The notes: a model not told the origin generated them from the sequence alone. A DNA stretch of 13,488 nt from Acidobacteriota bacterium (GCA_029777145.1 JAKOSS010000740.1:1-13488), one strand, 5' to 3'. Positions 1-7,137 are shown, counted from the stretch's first letter. A program made the numbers and translations.

Positions 1-2708
1 CCCGGGAACAGATGCTCGAAGTACGGGATCGGAGTGATGTTCTCGATCGGAGTGTTCCGCGCACGAAGATCATGGAGCATTCCGGCGGCCGTGTACCAGT
101 CCACTCCGGACTGACGGTCGACGAGATTGTTGAGCGCCATGATGTCACGCGTCGCCAGAAGATTACGGGCCTTGCGTCCGGTGTACGTCGCTTCGACATA
201 CATTCCCTTCGGCAACTGACGGCCGTACGTAAAGTTCCACGTATAGTTGATCGGCGAAACGAGAGTCGAATCAAGCGACGACTCGATGCGCTGATCTTCA
301 TCGGCCGGGGTCGAGAACCGGTTCGGCGCCGAGATGTTCGGCAGATTGCGGATCGACTGACCGAAATTCGTGAACTGCGGAGCGAGCCGCGTCGTCACGT
401 TGTACGTGTTCGCCGCGATCGTATCCGAAGTCGTGAATCCCAGCGTCGTCAGCCCGTCAAAGGTGACCGCAAGCTGCTGCCCGAAGTAGTCGTTCGTGAT
501 CGAAAAACCGCCGCGGAAAGTGGCTTCGTTGGGACCGCCGAAGATCGCCTTCAACGTCTTGTTCTTGAAGTTCGGCGACCAGGCTGCGGCAACGCGGGGC
601 TGCCAGTTGTTCCAGTCCATCTTGTAGAAACCTGGAGCGTTGTTCTTCGGTCCGCCGAGAATGAACTGAATGAGTTCGTTGTCAGCAACACCGTTCGCGG
701 CACTCGCGATACGACGATCGAGAACGTCGCCGAGCGGCGTGTCGGGAACAACCTGATAACCATTCTTTTCATAAACCGGACGGCTCAGGGCATACCGAAG
801 TCCGCCGGTAACGGTCAGGTTACGGAAGGGTTTCCAGACATCCTGGAAATACATGTCGTATTCCTCGGTCGCAAAGTTGCGCACGATCGAGGTTCCCACC
901 GGAAGCGTATTTCCGGAAAGGTCGTAGTTGAAGTTGCCGGTGTACTGCGAGAAGCGGCCGATCAAAGCCGACATCGCGTTTTGGATACCGGTCGTGCCGG
1001 AATCAACGTTGTACTGCGCCAGGATCGGATTGCTCAGTACGCGGCCCGACGACGCATAGAACGACGGGTTCGCCGTGGCAAAGTCGTAGGACGAGCCATA
1101 GCTTTCGCGCTTGTTGTTGATGAACCGGACGTTGCCGCCGAACTGGAACGTATGCGATCCCTTGATCCACGTGAAATCGTCGGTAAAGTTCTGCAATTCG
1201 GTAACCCGGCTAAGGCTGTTGCTGAACGCCTTCGGCTGGAATACGAAGCGGAACGTAATTCCGTTTTCACTCGAATCGCCTCCGCTGGTGAATGCCTGCC
1301 GCGTCAAACCATAGCGGAAGTTGTTGACCTTGTTGTTGCTGATCGTCCAGGTGTGGCTCAGGCCGAACCCCGACGGATGGCTCCAAAATTCAGGCGAAAC
1401 CGTGTCCGGGAAATACGGCGCAACGAGTGCCGAATCCTGCTGGTAGTTGCCGCGGAACGAAAGCTGCTGCTTGTCGTTGATATTCCAGTCGAGTCGCAGA
1501 ATGTGCGTGTTCTGATCGACCGGGGTCGGCGCGTTGAAACGGAAGCCGCCGGTATTCAAACCGTCACCGAGCGCATCCGAGTTCGACGGGTACTTCTGAG
1601 CCGCCGCTGCAAAGACAGCAATCGCCGCCGGGTTCATCTGTGCCTGCGGGAAGATCGCGTTCAGCTGAGCGGTGCTCAGCGTGATCAGGCCCGAACCTCC
1701 GGCACCGCCGATCGGGCTGCCGATGAAGCGAAGTTCGCCGCGGCCGAGGCTGGCGAGTGGGACGGTTCGGATAACCGACTCGGACTTGCGTTCACGGTAT
1801 CCTTCGTACGAGTAGAAGAAGAAGAACTTGTCCTTCACGATCGGTCCGCCGAGCGCGCCGCCGAAAATGTTGCGCTTGATGTTCGGACGCGGAACGCCGT
1901 CGGCATTGTTGAAAAAGTTATTCGCCGAAAACTTGTCGGGACGATGGAATTCAAACAAAACGCCGCGCCATTTGTTCGTACCGCCGCGCGTGATCAGCGA
2001 GATCTGGGCGCCGGATGAACGGCCCTGGTTGGCGTTGGCATTCGTCGTCGTGATGCGGAACTCTTCGATCGATTCCGCGGTGATACGGAGAATCGACGAG
2101 AACGCCGCTCCGGTTTGCTGATCGTTGACGTCGATACCGTCGAGCGTGATGTTCGCCTGATCGCTGCGGCCGCCGGCGACATAGCCCTGCGGCGTGACGC
2201 CCGGCTGAAGGCTCAGCAGGTCGGGAATGTTTCGCGAGTCCGTCGGAAGTTGCTGGATCTGCTGGGCAACGAAGTTGTTGCCGACCGTCGCGTCCTGAGT
2301 GTTGATCACGGATTCGATATCGCCGCCGGTAACGTCGATGATCGCCGAGACCTCACCAGGTTCCAACGAGATGTTTACTGCCAGGGTCGAGTCGACCGAA
2401 GCTTTCACGTCACGCTTGATCGCCTTCTTAAACTTCGCGGCTTCGACCTCGATGTTGTAAGTTCCGGGCAAGATTGACGCAAAAGCATAGGCACCGTCAT
2501 CGTTCGTCATTACGTTTCGCGAGTAGCCGGTGGCGGGGTTCGTCAGTTTGACGTTCGCCCCCGGAACGACCGCGCCGTTCTGGTCGGTGATGGTACCGTT
2601 GATGCTGGTCGTACCGGCTTGTGCATTGACATTGATCGCCATGAACATGGCGAAAACGAATGCACAAAGAGCCGCTGCCGACCTTGTGATTGAATTGCTC
2701 TTAAGCAT
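1..2708 (-). CDS. TonB-dependent receptor, Oar-like, with carboxypeptidase-regulatory domain (3' truncated)
   Basis: Outer-membrane beta-barrel receptor, expected to import a ligand using TonB/ExbBD energy; the ligand is unknown. The reverse-strand frame opens at ATG 2706-2708 and runs without a stop to the window edge, giving about 902 residues, so the C-terminal part of the barrel is missing. Residues 1-29 look like a signal peptide (basic N-terminus, hydrophobic AALCAFVFAMFMA, cleavage near NVNA|QAG). Residues about 32-115 are a carboxypeptidase-regulatory-like beta-sandwich (INGTITDQNGAVVPGANV; DDGAYAFASILPGTY). A plug-like domain follows (NITLDGIDVND, EEFRITTTNANANQGRSSGA), then a long region rich in aromatic and Asn residues typical of a barrel (FFFFYSYEGYRE, GGLRYALSRPVYEKNGY). 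This order is typical of acidobacterial Oar-like receptors. AAGGAGG at 2713-2719, four bases before the ATG, fixes the start. Family assignment is firm; substrate cannot be inferred. Confidence 0.93.
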   Translation of the reverse strand, partial: MLKSNSITRSAAALCAFVFAMFMAINVNAQAGTTSINGTITDQNGAVVPGANVKLTNPATGYSRNVMTNDDGAYAFASILPGTYNIEVEAAKFKKAIKRDVKASVDSTLAVNISLEPGEVSAIIDVTGGDIESVINTQDATVGNNFVAQQIQQLPTDSRNIPDLLSLQPGVTPQGYVAGGRSDQANITLDGIDVNDQQTGAAFSSILRITAESIEEFRITTTNANANQGRSSGAQISLITRGGTNKWRGVLFEFHRPDKFSANNFFNNADGVPRPNIKRNIFGGALGGPIVKDKFFFFYSYEGYRERKSESVIRTVPLASLGRGELRFIGSPIGGAGGSGLITLSTAQLNAIFPQAQMNPAAIAVFAAAAQKYPSNSDALGDGLNTGGFRFNAPTPVDQNTHILRLDWNINDKQQLSFRGNYQQDSALVAPYFPDTVSPEFWSHPSGFGLSHTWTISNNKVNNFRYGLTRQAFTSGGDSSENGITFRFVFQPKAFSNSLSRVTELQNFTDDFTWIKGSHTFQFGGNVRFINNKRESYGSSYDFATANPSFYASSGRVLSNPILAQYNVDSGTTGIQNAMSALIGRFSQYTGNFNYDLSGNTLPVGTSIVRNFATEEYDMYFQDVWKPFRNLTVTGGLRYALSRPVYEKNGYQVVPDTPLGDVLDRRIASAANGVADNELIQFILGGPKNNAPGFYKMDWNNWQPRVAAAWSPNFKNKTLKAIFGGPNEATFRGGFSITNDYFGQQLAVTFDGLTTLGFTTSDTIAANTYNVTTRLAPQFTNFGQSIRNLPNISAPNRFSTPADEDQRIESSLDSTLVSPINYTWNFTYGRQLPKGMYVEATYTGRKARNLLATRDIMALNNLVDRQSGVDWYTAAGMLHDLRARNTPIENITPIPYFEHLFP

Positions 2709-2712
2709 AGTG

Positions 2713-2719
2713 CCTCCTT
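2713..2719 (-). promoter_or_regulatory. Strong Shine-Dalgarno of the TonB-dependent receptor
   Basis: The minus strand reads AAGGAGG followed by CACT and the ATG at 2708. It is the best ribosome-binding site in the window and decides the receptor's start. It suggests high translation, as expected for an abundant outer-membrane protein. Confidence 0.85.
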
Positions 2720-2766
2720 GGATTTGGATATGGACAATGGCTGATGCAAAAACGACAAAATGAGCA

Positions 2767-2781
2767 AACGCATTTTGCGTT
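2767..2781. repeat. AACGCA-TTT-TGCGTT inverted repeat in the receptor leader
   Basis: This is a perfect 6-bp inverted repeat with a 3-nt loop, about 60 nt before the receptor start codon and probably in the mRNA leader. It could be a small operator or a short RNA hairpin. It has no following U-tract in either direction that would make it a terminator. Confidence 0.35.
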
Positions 2782-2862
2782 CCACGGTGGACTTCGGCAG
2801 GAACCTCAATAAAACTGGTCGAAAAGCGTCGGTCGGCGACTTAAGAAATTGAAAAGTTTGAA

Positions 2863-2878
2863 GAAAATTCAAATTTTC
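2863..2878. repeat. 16-bp palindrome upstream of the TonB-dependent receptor
   Basis: The plus strand reads GAAAATT-CA-AATTTTC, a perfect 7-bp inverted repeat around a 2-bp centre, about 155 bp before the receptor ATG. The size and position would suit a dimeric repressor operator overlapping a promoter, but the sequence is AT-rich and could be a chance palindrome. Confidence 0.35.
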
Positions 2879-2910
2879 GGGGAATTCGGAACGTCAATTC
2901 TGTTTGCGCA

Positions 2911-3840
2911 TCAATGGTTTAGCCATGAATGGAATGACTTGAGGGCAGTCGCGCCGGTCCCGACCGCCGTGCTCACCGTCGGACTCGCGGGACTCGCGCA
3001 GTCGCCGACGGCATAGATTCCCGGACGGCTCGTCCGGCACTCGCGATCGACCGTCACGTAGCCCGTCCGATCGAGATCGACAACGCCTTTCAAGAGATCA
3101 GTATTCGGCTCGACACCGATGCGAATGAGGATAACGTCCGCCGGCACGGACTCGATCGCGCCGGTTCGCGCGTCTTCAACCGTCAGGCCCGTGACATGAC
3201 CATCGCCGTTTATCGCACGCACGACGGTTCCGGTCCTGATGACCGTATCCGGTTGCGCGCGCACCTGTTCGACAAACTCCTCACGGGCTGAAAACCCGTC
3301 CCGGCGGTGGATCAACGTCACCGATCGCGCGTGCTCGCCGAGAATGAGGACGTTCTCGAACGCGGCGTCACCGCCGCCGATGATCACCACTTCCTTGTCT
3401 CGGGCCGATTCGGCATCGCGCTTTCCTGAGGAAATGATTCCCTTCCCGCGGAATTCGTCCTCGCCGGGAACTCCGAGCCTCCGGCGACGGACGCCGGTCG
3501 CCGCGATTATTCCCCGGGCGCGAAAGACCGTGCCGGACGCGAGCCTGACCGACATGGCGTTCGGGTCGATGGTTGCGACGGCGTCTCCCAAAACCGGACT
3601 CAAACCCCGCCCGGCAAGTTGTTCGGCAAATACGTCGCGAAGCTCGCGGCCGTTGCGCGATTCCGCGCCAAGGTGATTGGTGATCGGGTTGAAGGTCGAA
3701 AGAAGTTGTCCGCCCGGTTCCGGCTCTGACTCGAGGATCACGGGTCGCAAGCCCAGTTCATGCGCCCACAATGCAGCCGACATCCCGGCCGGTCCGCAGC
3801 CGATGATTATTACGTCAAATCCGGTATCGGAACTCGTCAT
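2911..3840 (-). CDS. Thioredoxin-reductase-like FAD/NAD(P)H oxidoreductase lacking the redox CxxC
   Basis: A two-dinucleotide-binding-domain flavoprotein of the TrxB/ferredoxin-NADP reductase superfamily, cytoplasmic, 309 aa from the start chosen. The FAD motif is IIGCGPAG (G14, G16, G19), with GGQL near residue 43 and AATG at 113-116. The pyridine-nucleotide motif is VVIIGGGDAA (about 151-160), with HRRDGFSAR after it as in NADPH-using reductases. The C-terminal FAD site is YAVGDCAS. Where thioredoxin reductases carry the active-site CxxC just before the NADPH motif, this protein reads ISSGKRD (about 136-142), so it cannot reduce thioredoxin by the usual route. It is better described as a TrxR-like or FNR-like reductase with an unknown partner. 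Start: ATG 3840 puts the FAD strand about 9 residues in, as is usual. In-frame ATGs at 3852 (+4 aa) and 3954 (+38 aa) are possible; none has a clear Shine-Dalgarno. The divergent neighbour is the chemosensory operon. Confidence 0.88.
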   Translation of the reverse strand: MTSSDTGFDVIIIGCGPAGMSAALWAHELGLRPVILESEPEPGGQLLSTFNPITNHLGAESRNGRELRDVFAEQLAGRGLSPVLGDAVATIDPNAMSVRLASGTVFRARGIIAATGVRRRRLGVPGEDEFRGKGIISSGKRDAESARDKEVVIIGGGDAAFENVLILGEHARSVTLIHRRDGFSAREEFVEQVRAQPDTVIRTGTVVRAINGDGHVTGLTVEDARTGAIESVPADVILIRIGVEPNTDLLKGVVDLDRTGYVTVDRECRTSRPGIYAVGDCASPASPTVSTAVGTGATALKSFHSWLNH

Positions 3841-4025
3841 CAATGCCGTCATTTTCGGCCAGACCGCCAACCGATGCAAGTTCGGCAAACACGCCCCGAA
3901 CCCCGTCGAGCGGTCAAAATCGGTTCCCGCGCCAATGCCGACGGTGATTACCATGTTTTGTCAATTGTTCGGTGCCAAATAATGTCACTTTCGACTCTTA
4001 TGATCATTCCCGCGGGTTTTCCAGA

Positions 4026-4094
4026 ATTTTTCTGATCGCTTAATTCAACTAAATTCGCAACTTAGCGATCTTCAGCTAGTTACCGATTTTTCTG
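4026..4094. repeat. Direct repeat ATTTTTCTG, copies 60 bp apart
   Basis: Identical 9-mers lie at 4026-4034 and 4086-4094. The first also forms part of CAGAA-TTT-TTCTG (4022-4034); the second abuts the -24 element of the promoter. They could be regulator half-sites, but T-rich 9-mers in an AT-rich intergenic stretch may recur by chance. Confidence 0.25.
4034..4070. repeat. Inverted repeat GATCGCT-N23-AGCGATC upstream of the sigma-54 promoter
   Basis: Perfect 7-bp arms at 4034-4040 and 4064-4070 are separated by 23 bp. Arm centres are 30 bp apart, about three helical turns, so both arms face the same side of the DNA. The element sits roughly 50-85 bp upstream of the transcription start predicted from the -24/-12 promoter, within the range used by enhancer-binding activators. 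It may be an activator-binding site; this is inference from position and symmetry only. Confidence 0.4.
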
Positions 4095-4108
4095 GCACTC
4101 GTATTGCT
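4093..4108 (+). promoter_or_regulatory. Sigma-54 (RpoN) -24/-12 promoter of the chemosensory operon
   Basis: The sequence TGGCAC-TCGTA-TTGCT matches the RpoN consensus TGGCAC-N5-TTGCW. The invariant GG (4094-4095) and GC (4106-4107) are separated by exactly 10 bp, as the sigma factor requires. Transcription would start near 4118-4119, giving a leader of about 80 nt before the ATG at 4200. A sigma-54 promoter needs an NtrC/PilR-type ATPase bound upstream, and candidate sites exist at 4034-4070. No such activator is encoded in the window. The match also argues that the TTG at 4104, inside the -12 element, is not the translation start of the next gene. Confidence 0.72.
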
Positions 4109-4199
4109 CATGGAGGCTAATTGTAACTGCGCCCTTCGCGTCGTTTCCCCGAAATTCCAAAAAAATCTACTTCAGCTTAGCGCATCCACTGCAACCAAT

Positions 4200-6638
4200 A
4201 TGAGACTAGAATTTGAATCCAACTCGTCCGCATTGCCGCACGTCGAGAATTCGACCGTGAATGAATCCGTCTCCTCGGAAGGCGAACACCTCCTCCGCGC
4301 GGGCGTCAAAGCCGCACAGGAAGGCCGCCGATCAGAAGCTAAAGCCCTGCTGCTCCGGGTGACCGAGGTCGAACCCCAGAACGAAAACGCCTGGCTTTGG
4401 CTTGCCTCGATCAGCGAATATCCGGAAGAGCTGCTCGTATTCCTCAACAATGTGCTGCGCGTGAACCCCGAAAACGCCCGTGCGATCGAATGGAAGAAAG
4501 CGACGAAGTCTCTTTTGGCGAAAACACTCGTGCAGCGCGGTGTCGACGCTTCGAAGGAACAGCGCAACCATTTCGCCCGCCAATGCTTTGAACAGGCGGT
4601 CGAGCATGATTCGGAGAACGAAATGGCGTGGCTCTGGTTGGCTTCGATCACGGAGTCAGAAGCCGATAAGGTGCCGATGTTTGAGAAAGTGCTGAGCATC
4701 AATCCGGAAAATTCGACGGCGCTTGAAGCGTTGAGCTCGCACCGTGCCGTTCAGTCCGCGCGATTGCTCGATCAAGCCGTCGGCGAAGCGATCGAAGGAC
4801 ATCATTCGAACGCCAAGCGATTGCTTGAAACCGTGATCGGGGAAAATGACAGTTTGGAAGACGCGTGGGTATTGAAGGCCCACCTCGCAGAATCGTTCGA
4901 AGAGCGGGCCGAATGCATGCTGAAGCTCCGCGCATTGAATCCCGAAAATGAAATGGCGCGCGTTTGCCTCGCGTCGTGGAGATCGCTCATCGAGCGCGGC
5001 AACGTCCGAGCCGAAGCGGAAACGGCCGAAACCGCCGTCGAGGAGCCGGTCGCCGAATCGCCCGCGCAGCCTGAGGCCGGTGAATCGGAATCGACCGAAC
5101 TACAGGCCGTCGCGTCCGAACCGGCAATCGCGGTCGCCGAAGAACCTGAATCCGAACCGGAAGCTGTTCCGTCGGCTGAAATGTTCAACTCGCACAATGA
5201 TTACGCCGAACCGGACATGCCGACGCAGGACCTGCGCTCGATCCCGAGTTTCAATTATCCGCCCGCCGATGCCGAATTCGAATCGGACCAGTCGTTCGCG
5301 GACCAGTCGTTCGAGGATCAACCGTTCGACGAACCCGAGTCCGGAGAGGCGTCCGCGCAACTGGCGTTTGAGATCGAAGCCGAAGAGAACGAAATGAGCG
5401 CCGCCTTCAGTGACAACGACCTGCACGCGACGTTTACGCCGAACGCCGAATCGGCGGCGGATTTCATGCCGCAGCGCGAGGAGTCGTTCGAGCAGTCGTT
5501 TGCCGCGTTTCAGGTCAGCGAACCCGAGCGCGAGGAAGAATGGAAAAACACTTCGCCGGAGGTGTTCTTTGGATACAACCCTGAAGCCGCCGCGCAGGAA
5601 AGCGTCGCCGCCGAGGAACCGTCACAGCAATTCGACCAGAATTCCGACGATGTCGAGGTAACCGAAACGGCAGACATGGAATTCGGCGAGGCCGAGCCGT
5701 CGTTCGTTGCCGAGCAACCCGCCGAGGAGCAGCAATTCGCTGAAGAACAGCCATTCGAGGAATATCAGGAACCGGCTCCTGAAGCCGTCCACGAATCGTT
5801 TGAGCCGGCGTTCGAGGAAGTTCAGGAATTCTCTGCCCCGGCCGCACAGCTCGAAGTTTCCGAAGCGCCGGAGTTGAAAGTCGACGCCGAACCCGAGAAA
5901 GCCGAATCAATGCTCTGCCCGTTCTGCAACGGCGAGAACGAGATCCAGGCTTACAACTGCGGTACGTGCCGATCGGCGCTGAGCTTGTCGGATCTCGATT
6001 CGTTGTTCGGTCACGATGCCGATCGCGAAGTGCTCGAGCGCGCCGTCGAGAGTTTCGAACGTGAGCACGAAAGTTACGGACTCGATGCGGAAAAGCTTGC
6101 GCAGCTCGGCATCGGACACATCAATCTGGCCAACTACCGGCAGGGCTATCTTTATCTCCAGGAAGCAGTCAAGGCGAATCCGAGCAACGTCGTTCTCGAC
6201 GCTCAGGTGAACGCATTCGCGATTCGCCTCGCCGAACTCGAGAAACAGCAGACCGCGCAGGAATCGATGTCGAAGAATCGCAAGATCCTCGTCGTCGACG
6301 ACAGCCCGACGGTCCGCAAGCTGATCTCGAGCAAGCTTGAGAAATGCGGGCACGAAGTCGTCTGCGCCGTTGACGGGCTCGACGCTCTCGAGAAGTTGAA
6401 CGGCATGTCGCCCGACCTGATCCTGCTCGACATCACGATGCCGCGCATGGACGGCTACCAGGTTTGTAAGCTGATCCGCAACAATGCCGACATGAAGGAC
6501 GTTCCTGTCGTCATGATCTCCGGCAAGGACGGGTTCTTCGACAAGGTCCGCGGTCGAATGGCCGGAACTACGGACTACATCACAAAACCGTTCGGACCGG
6601 AAACCCTGATGAAGACAGTCGAAAACTACCTCGGATGA
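4200..6638 (+). CDS. TPR-like / acidic linker / zinc-ribbon / receiver (PilG-like) response regulator
   Basis: A multidomain 812-aa response regulator, first in the operon. Residues about 30-265 hold three ~75-aa TPR-like repeats sharing AWLWLAS and NPEN motifs. Residues about 271-572 are a Glu/Pro/Ala-rich, probably disordered linker. A zinc ribbon follows with C573-x2-C576 and C587-x2-C590, then a further helical TPR-like segment (about 600-685: LAQLGIGHINLANYRQGYLY). The C-terminal receiver (about 694-812) has acidic D700/D701 (ILVVDDS), phospho-acceptor D744 (LLDITMPRMDG), S774 and K796 (YITKPF), so it should be phosphorylatable; GTTDYITKPF resembles PilG. No DNA-binding output domain is seen, which suggests output through protein contacts. 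Start: ATG 4200 is chosen because the in-frame TTG 4104 lies in the sigma-54 promoter and ATG 4110 lies upstream of the predicted transcription start. There is no clear Shine-Dalgarno, and GTG 4257 remains possible. CheW begins 7 nt after the stop. Confidence 0.85.
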   Translation: MRLEFESNSSALPHVENSTVNESVSSEGEHLLRAGVKAAQEGRRSEAKALLLRVTEVEPQNENAWLWLASISEYPEELLVFLNNVLRVNPENARAIEWKKATKSLLAKTLVQRGVDASKEQRNHFARQCFEQAVEHDSENEMAWLWLASITESEADKVPMFEKVLSINPENSTALEALSSHRAVQSARLLDQAVGEAIEGHHSNAKRLLETVIGENDSLEDAWVLKAHLAESFEERAECMLKLRALNPENEMARVCLASWRSLIERGNVRAEAETAETAVEEPVAESPAQPEAGESESTELQAVASEPAIAVAEEPESEPEAVPSAEMFNSHNDYAEPDMPTQDLRSIPSFNYPPADAEFESDQSFADQSFEDQPFDEPESGEASAQLAFEIEAEENEMSAAFSDNDLHATFTPNAESAADFMPQREESFEQSFAAFQVSEPEREEEWKNTSPEVFFGYNPEAAAQESVAAEEPSQQFDQNSDDVEVTETADMEFGEAEPSFVAEQPAEEQQFAEEQPFEEYQEPAPEAVHESFEPAFEEVQEFSAPAAQLEVSEAPELKVDAEPEKAESMLCPFCNGENEIQAYNCGTCRSALSLSDLDSLFGHDADREVLERAVESFEREHESYGLDAEKLAQLGIGHINLANYRQGYLYLQEAVKANPSNVVLDAQVNAFAIRLAELEKQQTAQESMSKNRKILVVDDSPTVRKLISSKLEKCGHEVVCAVDGLDALEKLNGMSPDLILLDITMPRMDGYQVCKLIRNNADMKDVPVVMISGKDGFFDKVRGRMAGTTDYITKPFGPETLMKTVENYLG

Positions 6639-6645
6639 GACCGGC

Positions 6646-7137
6646 ATGGAAAACTCTGCACAAAGCCCGCGGCCGGCAGCACCGGTCCTGAACCCCCAGG
6701 CGGCCGCGGCACAAAACGAATCCGTTTCGGATATTGAAAAATTCGTCGTCTTTCAGATAGACGACGGATTTTTCGCCGTCCCGGTGACCGACGTAAGTGA
6801 GGTCGCGCAGTCGCTTCCGCTGTCCGCGCTCCCGCATTCGCCGGCCTGGCTTCATGGTGTCGCCAACCTCCGCGGCGAACTCCTGGCGGTGATCAACCTC
6901 GACTACCGCAAGTCTCAGGCAAAGGTTCTCCCGAAATCTAAGATCGTCGTCTTCCGGCCCGCGGAATACGACAACCCGATCGGACTCGTCGCCGACAGGA
7001 TCTGTGAGGTCGTTCCGATCAGAAGCTCGGCGATCGAACCTGCCGACGACCCCAACCTCATCGGCCGGATCAGTCTCAACACGCATTCGGTCGGACTGTT
7101 CGATACCGGGAAACTGTTCTCGGCTACGATTCGCTGA
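6646..7137 (+). CDS. CheW-family coupling protein (PilI-like)
   Basis: Cytoplasmic scaffold linking chemoreceptors to the CheA kinase, 163 aa. Residues 1-32 are an Ala/Pro/Gln-rich tail and 33-163 a single CheW domain: FVVFQIDDGFFAVPVTDVSEV at its start (first beta strands), then the characteristic WLHGVANLRGELLAVINL, and VGLFDTGKLFS at the end. There is no fused receiver, so it is CheW/PilI-like rather than CheV-like. It starts 7 nt after the response-regulator stop, which suggests translational coupling; the Shine-Dalgarno is weak. A second CheW-like domain is present at the C-terminal side of CheA. The position after a PilG-like receiver and before PilJ-like receptors matches pilG-pilI-pilJ order. 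Confidence 0.92.
   Translation: MENSAQSPRPAAPVLNPQAAAAQNESVSDIEKFVVFQIDDGFFAVPVTDVSEVAQSLPLSALPHSPAWLHGVANLRGELLAVINLDYRKSQAKVLPKSKIVVFRPAEYDNPIGLVADRICEVVPIRSSAIEPADDPNLIGRISLNTHSVGLFDTGKLFSATIR

Larger units (their letters stand above)
2709..2910 (-). promoter_or_regulatory. Leader/promoter region of the TonB-dependent receptor gene
   Basis: This 202-bp gap between two minus-strand genes is clearly more AT-rich near 2840-2880 than the flanking genes, as expected of a promoter region. A TTGACG -35-like element lies at 2892-2897 (minus), but the hexamers at 17-19 bp spacing (ATTTGA, TTTGAA, TTGAAT) are poor -10 matches, so no exact promoter is claimed. Two short perfect inverted repeats lie inside (2767-2781 and 2863-2878). 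No convincing terminator for the upstream flavoprotein gene was seen, so read-through is possible. Confidence 0.45.
3841..4199. other. Divergent intergenic region between flavoprotein gene and chemosensory operon
   Basis: These 359 bases separate a minus-strand and a plus-strand gene. The part near 3841-3954 is an open extension of the flavoprotein frame and may be coding if the upstream ATG at 3954 is used. The stretch 3955-4110 is more AT-rich and holds the regulatory elements listed separately: an inverted repeat, a 9-bp direct repeat and a sigma-54 promoter. Bases about 4119-4199 would be the operon's untranslated leader; they contain unusual codons for this genome (CTA, AAT, ACT) when read in the downstream frame, and no obvious structured RNA. 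Confidence 0.6.

Noticed and set aside
12..2018. A 668-codon open frame on the plus strand, with Arg-rich translation
   Set aside because: It is antisense to the TonB-dependent receptor, has no recognisable domain and is rich in R/V/E as expected from reading a GC-rich gene backward. The minus strand has signal peptide, regulatory domain, plug and barrel motifs.
3959..3977. A second sigma-54-like element (TGGCAC) on the minus strand upstream of the flavoprotein gene
   Set aside because: TGGCAC is present (complement of 3972-3977), but the dinucleotide 10 bp downstream is TT rather than GC; the TTGACA further on is at the wrong spacing and lacks GC.
4104..4199. Upstream TTG (4104) or ATG (4110) start for the response regulator, adding about 30 residues
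   Set aside because: The TTG is the -12 element of the sigma-54 promoter, and the ATG at 4110 lies before the predicted transcription start. The extra residues use codons unlike the gene and show no domain.
5907..6647. 246-codon minus-strand open frame across the zinc-ribbon and receiver region
   Set aside because: Antisense shadow of a receiver domain with intact catalytic residues; no recognisable motif on the minus strand.
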